This document shows positions 16,930 through 17,667 of a DNA stretch of 17,667 nucleotides, piece after piece; the stretch's first letter is position 1, and each line of letters starts with the position of its first letter. Both the position numbers and the translations under genes were made by a program. The stretch covers positions 1 to 17,667 of the forward strand of contig JBKBXU010000053.1 of the NCBI GenBank assembly GCA_046313675.1, read 5' to 3'. Under the pieces are notes generated by a model that saw only the letters and a program-made list of their open reading frames with translations, did no database searches and had not been told where the DNA came from. Source of the DNA: JBKBXU01 sp046313675. GTDB taxonomy: Bacteria; Bacteroidota; Bacteroidia; Cytophagales; Cytophagaceae.

Positions 16930-17352
16930 CTATTTAAAAGATATACTTAATCGCTTTTCTGGTGCTAAAACAAGAATAGAATCATAATATGCCATTTTGT
17001 GGGGATCAAATTTTCTATATTCTATAGTATCATTATATGAAATAGATAATGTAGAAGTATCAGTTTTCAAATTTAATAATGTATCAAAACGTAGGTCATT
17101 TTTATTTTCTTTTAGCTCAAGATAAATAATAGTGTCACTGGCTCTATAATTAATAATAGTATATAAGTGAGGAAGGTCATCTCTATATAAAGGCCCGTAA
17201 AAGAAAAATTCATTATTAACATAGATCTCAATATCAACAACATTTGTCTTATCACTAAAATTCTTAAGCGAAAAATATACAACCCTTTTATTATTGTCAT
17301 TTGCACAAGAGAGAATAGTCGAAACTAATAAAAAAAAAATCAAATTTCTCAT
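16930..17352 (-). CDS. Small predicted lipoprotein, function unknown
   Basis: From the ATG at 17352 this is a 140-residue protein beginning MRNLIFFLLVSTILSCANDN. It is a compact lipoprotein signal peptide with lipobox ILSC, so C16 would be lipidated after signal peptidase II cleavage and the protein anchored in the inner or outer membrane. The mature part has alternating hydrophobic and polar strands (VVYFSLKNF, VVDIEIYVNNEFFF, TIIYLELKEN, STLSISYNDTIEY), suggesting a small beta-rich domain. I do not recognise a family. The frame extends upstream to an ATG at 17418 preceded by GGAGGG, but those 22 codons run through a REP-like palindrome and would hide the lipobox, so I prefer 17352 (or 17358, two codons earlier). 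No promoter was identified. The gene lies among repeats and remnants, which suggests a recently rearranged locus. Confidence 0.65.
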   Translation of the reverse strand: MRNLIFFLLVSTILSCANDNNKRVVYFSLKNFSDKTNVVDIEIYVNNEFFFYGPLYRDDLPHLYTIINYRASDTIIYLELKENKNDLRFDTLLNLKTDTSTLSISYNDTIEYRKFDPHKMAYYDSILVLAPEKRLSISFK

Positions 17353-17380
17353 ATACATACTATTTACCAGATTCCTAGTT

Positions 17381-17403
17381 GGTGCGAGCTTGTAGCTCGT
17401 ACC
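17381..17403. repeat. REP-like palindrome
   Basis: GGTGCGAGCT (17381-17390) and AGCTCGTACC (17394-17403) form a 10-bp stem with a TGT loop. The single imperfect position is a G·T wobble on one strand. Read through in the lipoprotein frame it encodes GTSYKLAPT, a peptide I associate, without verification, with spurious extensions in many Bacteroidota annotations. This suggests a dispersed repeat, perhaps mobilised by a REP-associated tyrosine transposase, though none is in this window. Confidence 0.5.
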
Positions 17404-17462
17404 ATTTCTACGTTTCATTCTTAAAACCCTCCAGTTTGAATTAAAACGAACTAAGCTAATAT

Positions 17463-17499
17463 ATTAAAAAATCCGGAAAAGCTCACACCTCCCGGATTT
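17463..17499 (-). terminator. Intrinsic terminator for a - strand gene to the right
   Basis: On the - strand AAATCCGG (17499-17492) pairs with CCGGATTT (17476-17469) as a perfect 8-bp stem with a 15-nt loop, continuing into T residues (through about 17466) and then AATAT. It points leftwards, so it would end a transcript entering from beyond the right edge and insulate it from the small lipoprotein gene. Confidence 0.5.
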
Positions 17500-17518
17500 C
17501 ATTCTTTATATTCTATAC

Positions 17519-17533
17519 GGCGATGCAATCGCC
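17519..17533. repeat. Short perfect palindrome, possibly REP-like
   Basis: GGCGAT-GCA-ATCGCC is a perfect 6-bp stem with a 3-nt loop, GC-rich in an AT-rich surrounding. It lies 115 nt from the other REP-like palindrome. Its size and shape fit a repeat hairpin, but only one copy is visible. Confidence 0.35.
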
Positions 17534-17604
17534 ATTCTCAATGGTCCTCGTTACAACCCTAAATCCGCAAGTATTACACAAAAAAATACACTAAAAACTT
17601 TAAT

Positions 17605-17667
17605 TCAACTCTTTACAGCACCGGTATTTTCACCTAAATTAGTGACATTAACAAATGCCGTCATGAA
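17605..17667 (-). CDS. Possible 3' end of a - strand CDS (partial)
   Basis: From the window edge the - strand frame reads FMTAFVNVTNLGENTGAVKS and then TGA (17607-17605). The terminator 106 nt further on would fit a gene ending here. Twenty codons are too few to identify a family, and an open stretch of this length can arise by chance. Confidence 0.2.
   Translation of the reverse strand, partial: FMTAFVNVTNLGENTGAVKS

Larger units (their letters stand above)
17353..17667. other. 315-nt right-end region: REP-like palindromes, terminator and a possible CDS end
   Basis: No complete gene is visible. The stretch holds a REP-like palindrome (17381-17403), a - strand terminator (17463-17499), a second short palindrome (17519-17533), and a - strand frame open to the window edge (17605-17667). 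Such clustering of short palindromes is typical of intergenic repeat elements. I cannot count copies from one window. Confidence 0.5.

Noticed and set aside
1..17667. CRISPR array, tRNA, rRNA, insertion sequence or integrase
   Set aside because: No regularly spaced repeats, no cloverleaf-like or rRNA-like segments, and no transposase or integrase motifs were found on reading either strand.

Overview
The window looks like a chromosomal segment of a Bacteroidota bacterium, probably Cytophagales-like; I cannot place it lower. The evidence is a DUF6089/PorG-type outer-membrane protein, two secreted enzymes with C-terminal type IX secretion (T9SS) sorting domains, A-rich gene starts with few Shine-Dalgarno sequences, and a TTTG-N20-TATATTTG promoter of the Bacteroidota type.

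Layout. Positions 1-162 hold the 3' end of an OmpA-family gene. A PorG-like outer-membrane beta-barrel gene (230-1138) follows, then a 580-residue membrane protein with three degenerate helical repeats (1203-2945) that I cannot assign to a named family. All are on the + strand, and the last ends at a strong 18-bp hairpin terminator (2961-3008). After a 296-nt gap, a two-gene + strand unit encodes a very large bacterial alpha-2-macroglobulin (3242-8857, thioester motif CVEQ) and penicillin-binding protein 1C (8886-11249), separated by 28 nt. This is the known yfhM-pbpC type pairing, in which a protease-trapping protein is coupled to a peptidoglycan repair synthase at the cell envelope.

On the - strand, convergent with pbpC, lie two paralogous glycoside hydrolase family 9 enzymes (11318-13810 and 13905-16418). 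Both share the order signal peptide, N-terminal beta-sandwich, CelD_N-like Ig domain, GH9 catalytic domain and T9SS sorting domain. They are probably exported by T9SS to degrade beta-glucan or cellulose, possibly as one transcript from a promoter at 16463-16494. The downstream copy stops four codons early relative to its partner: the in-frame codons after its stop rebuild the missing conserved C-terminus. This looks like a TTA-to-TAA nonsense change in the secretion signal and is the most concrete anomaly in the window.

The right end (16419-17667) is AT-rich and gene-poor. It holds a possible frameshifted gene remnant, a small predicted lipoprotein (16930-17352), two REP-like palindromes, and a - strand terminator that would serve a gene lying outside the window. 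I see no tRNA, rRNA, CRISPR array or intact mobile element. Overall the segment combines envelope and secretion functions with secreted polysaccharide degradation; I do not see a complete new multi-gene system.
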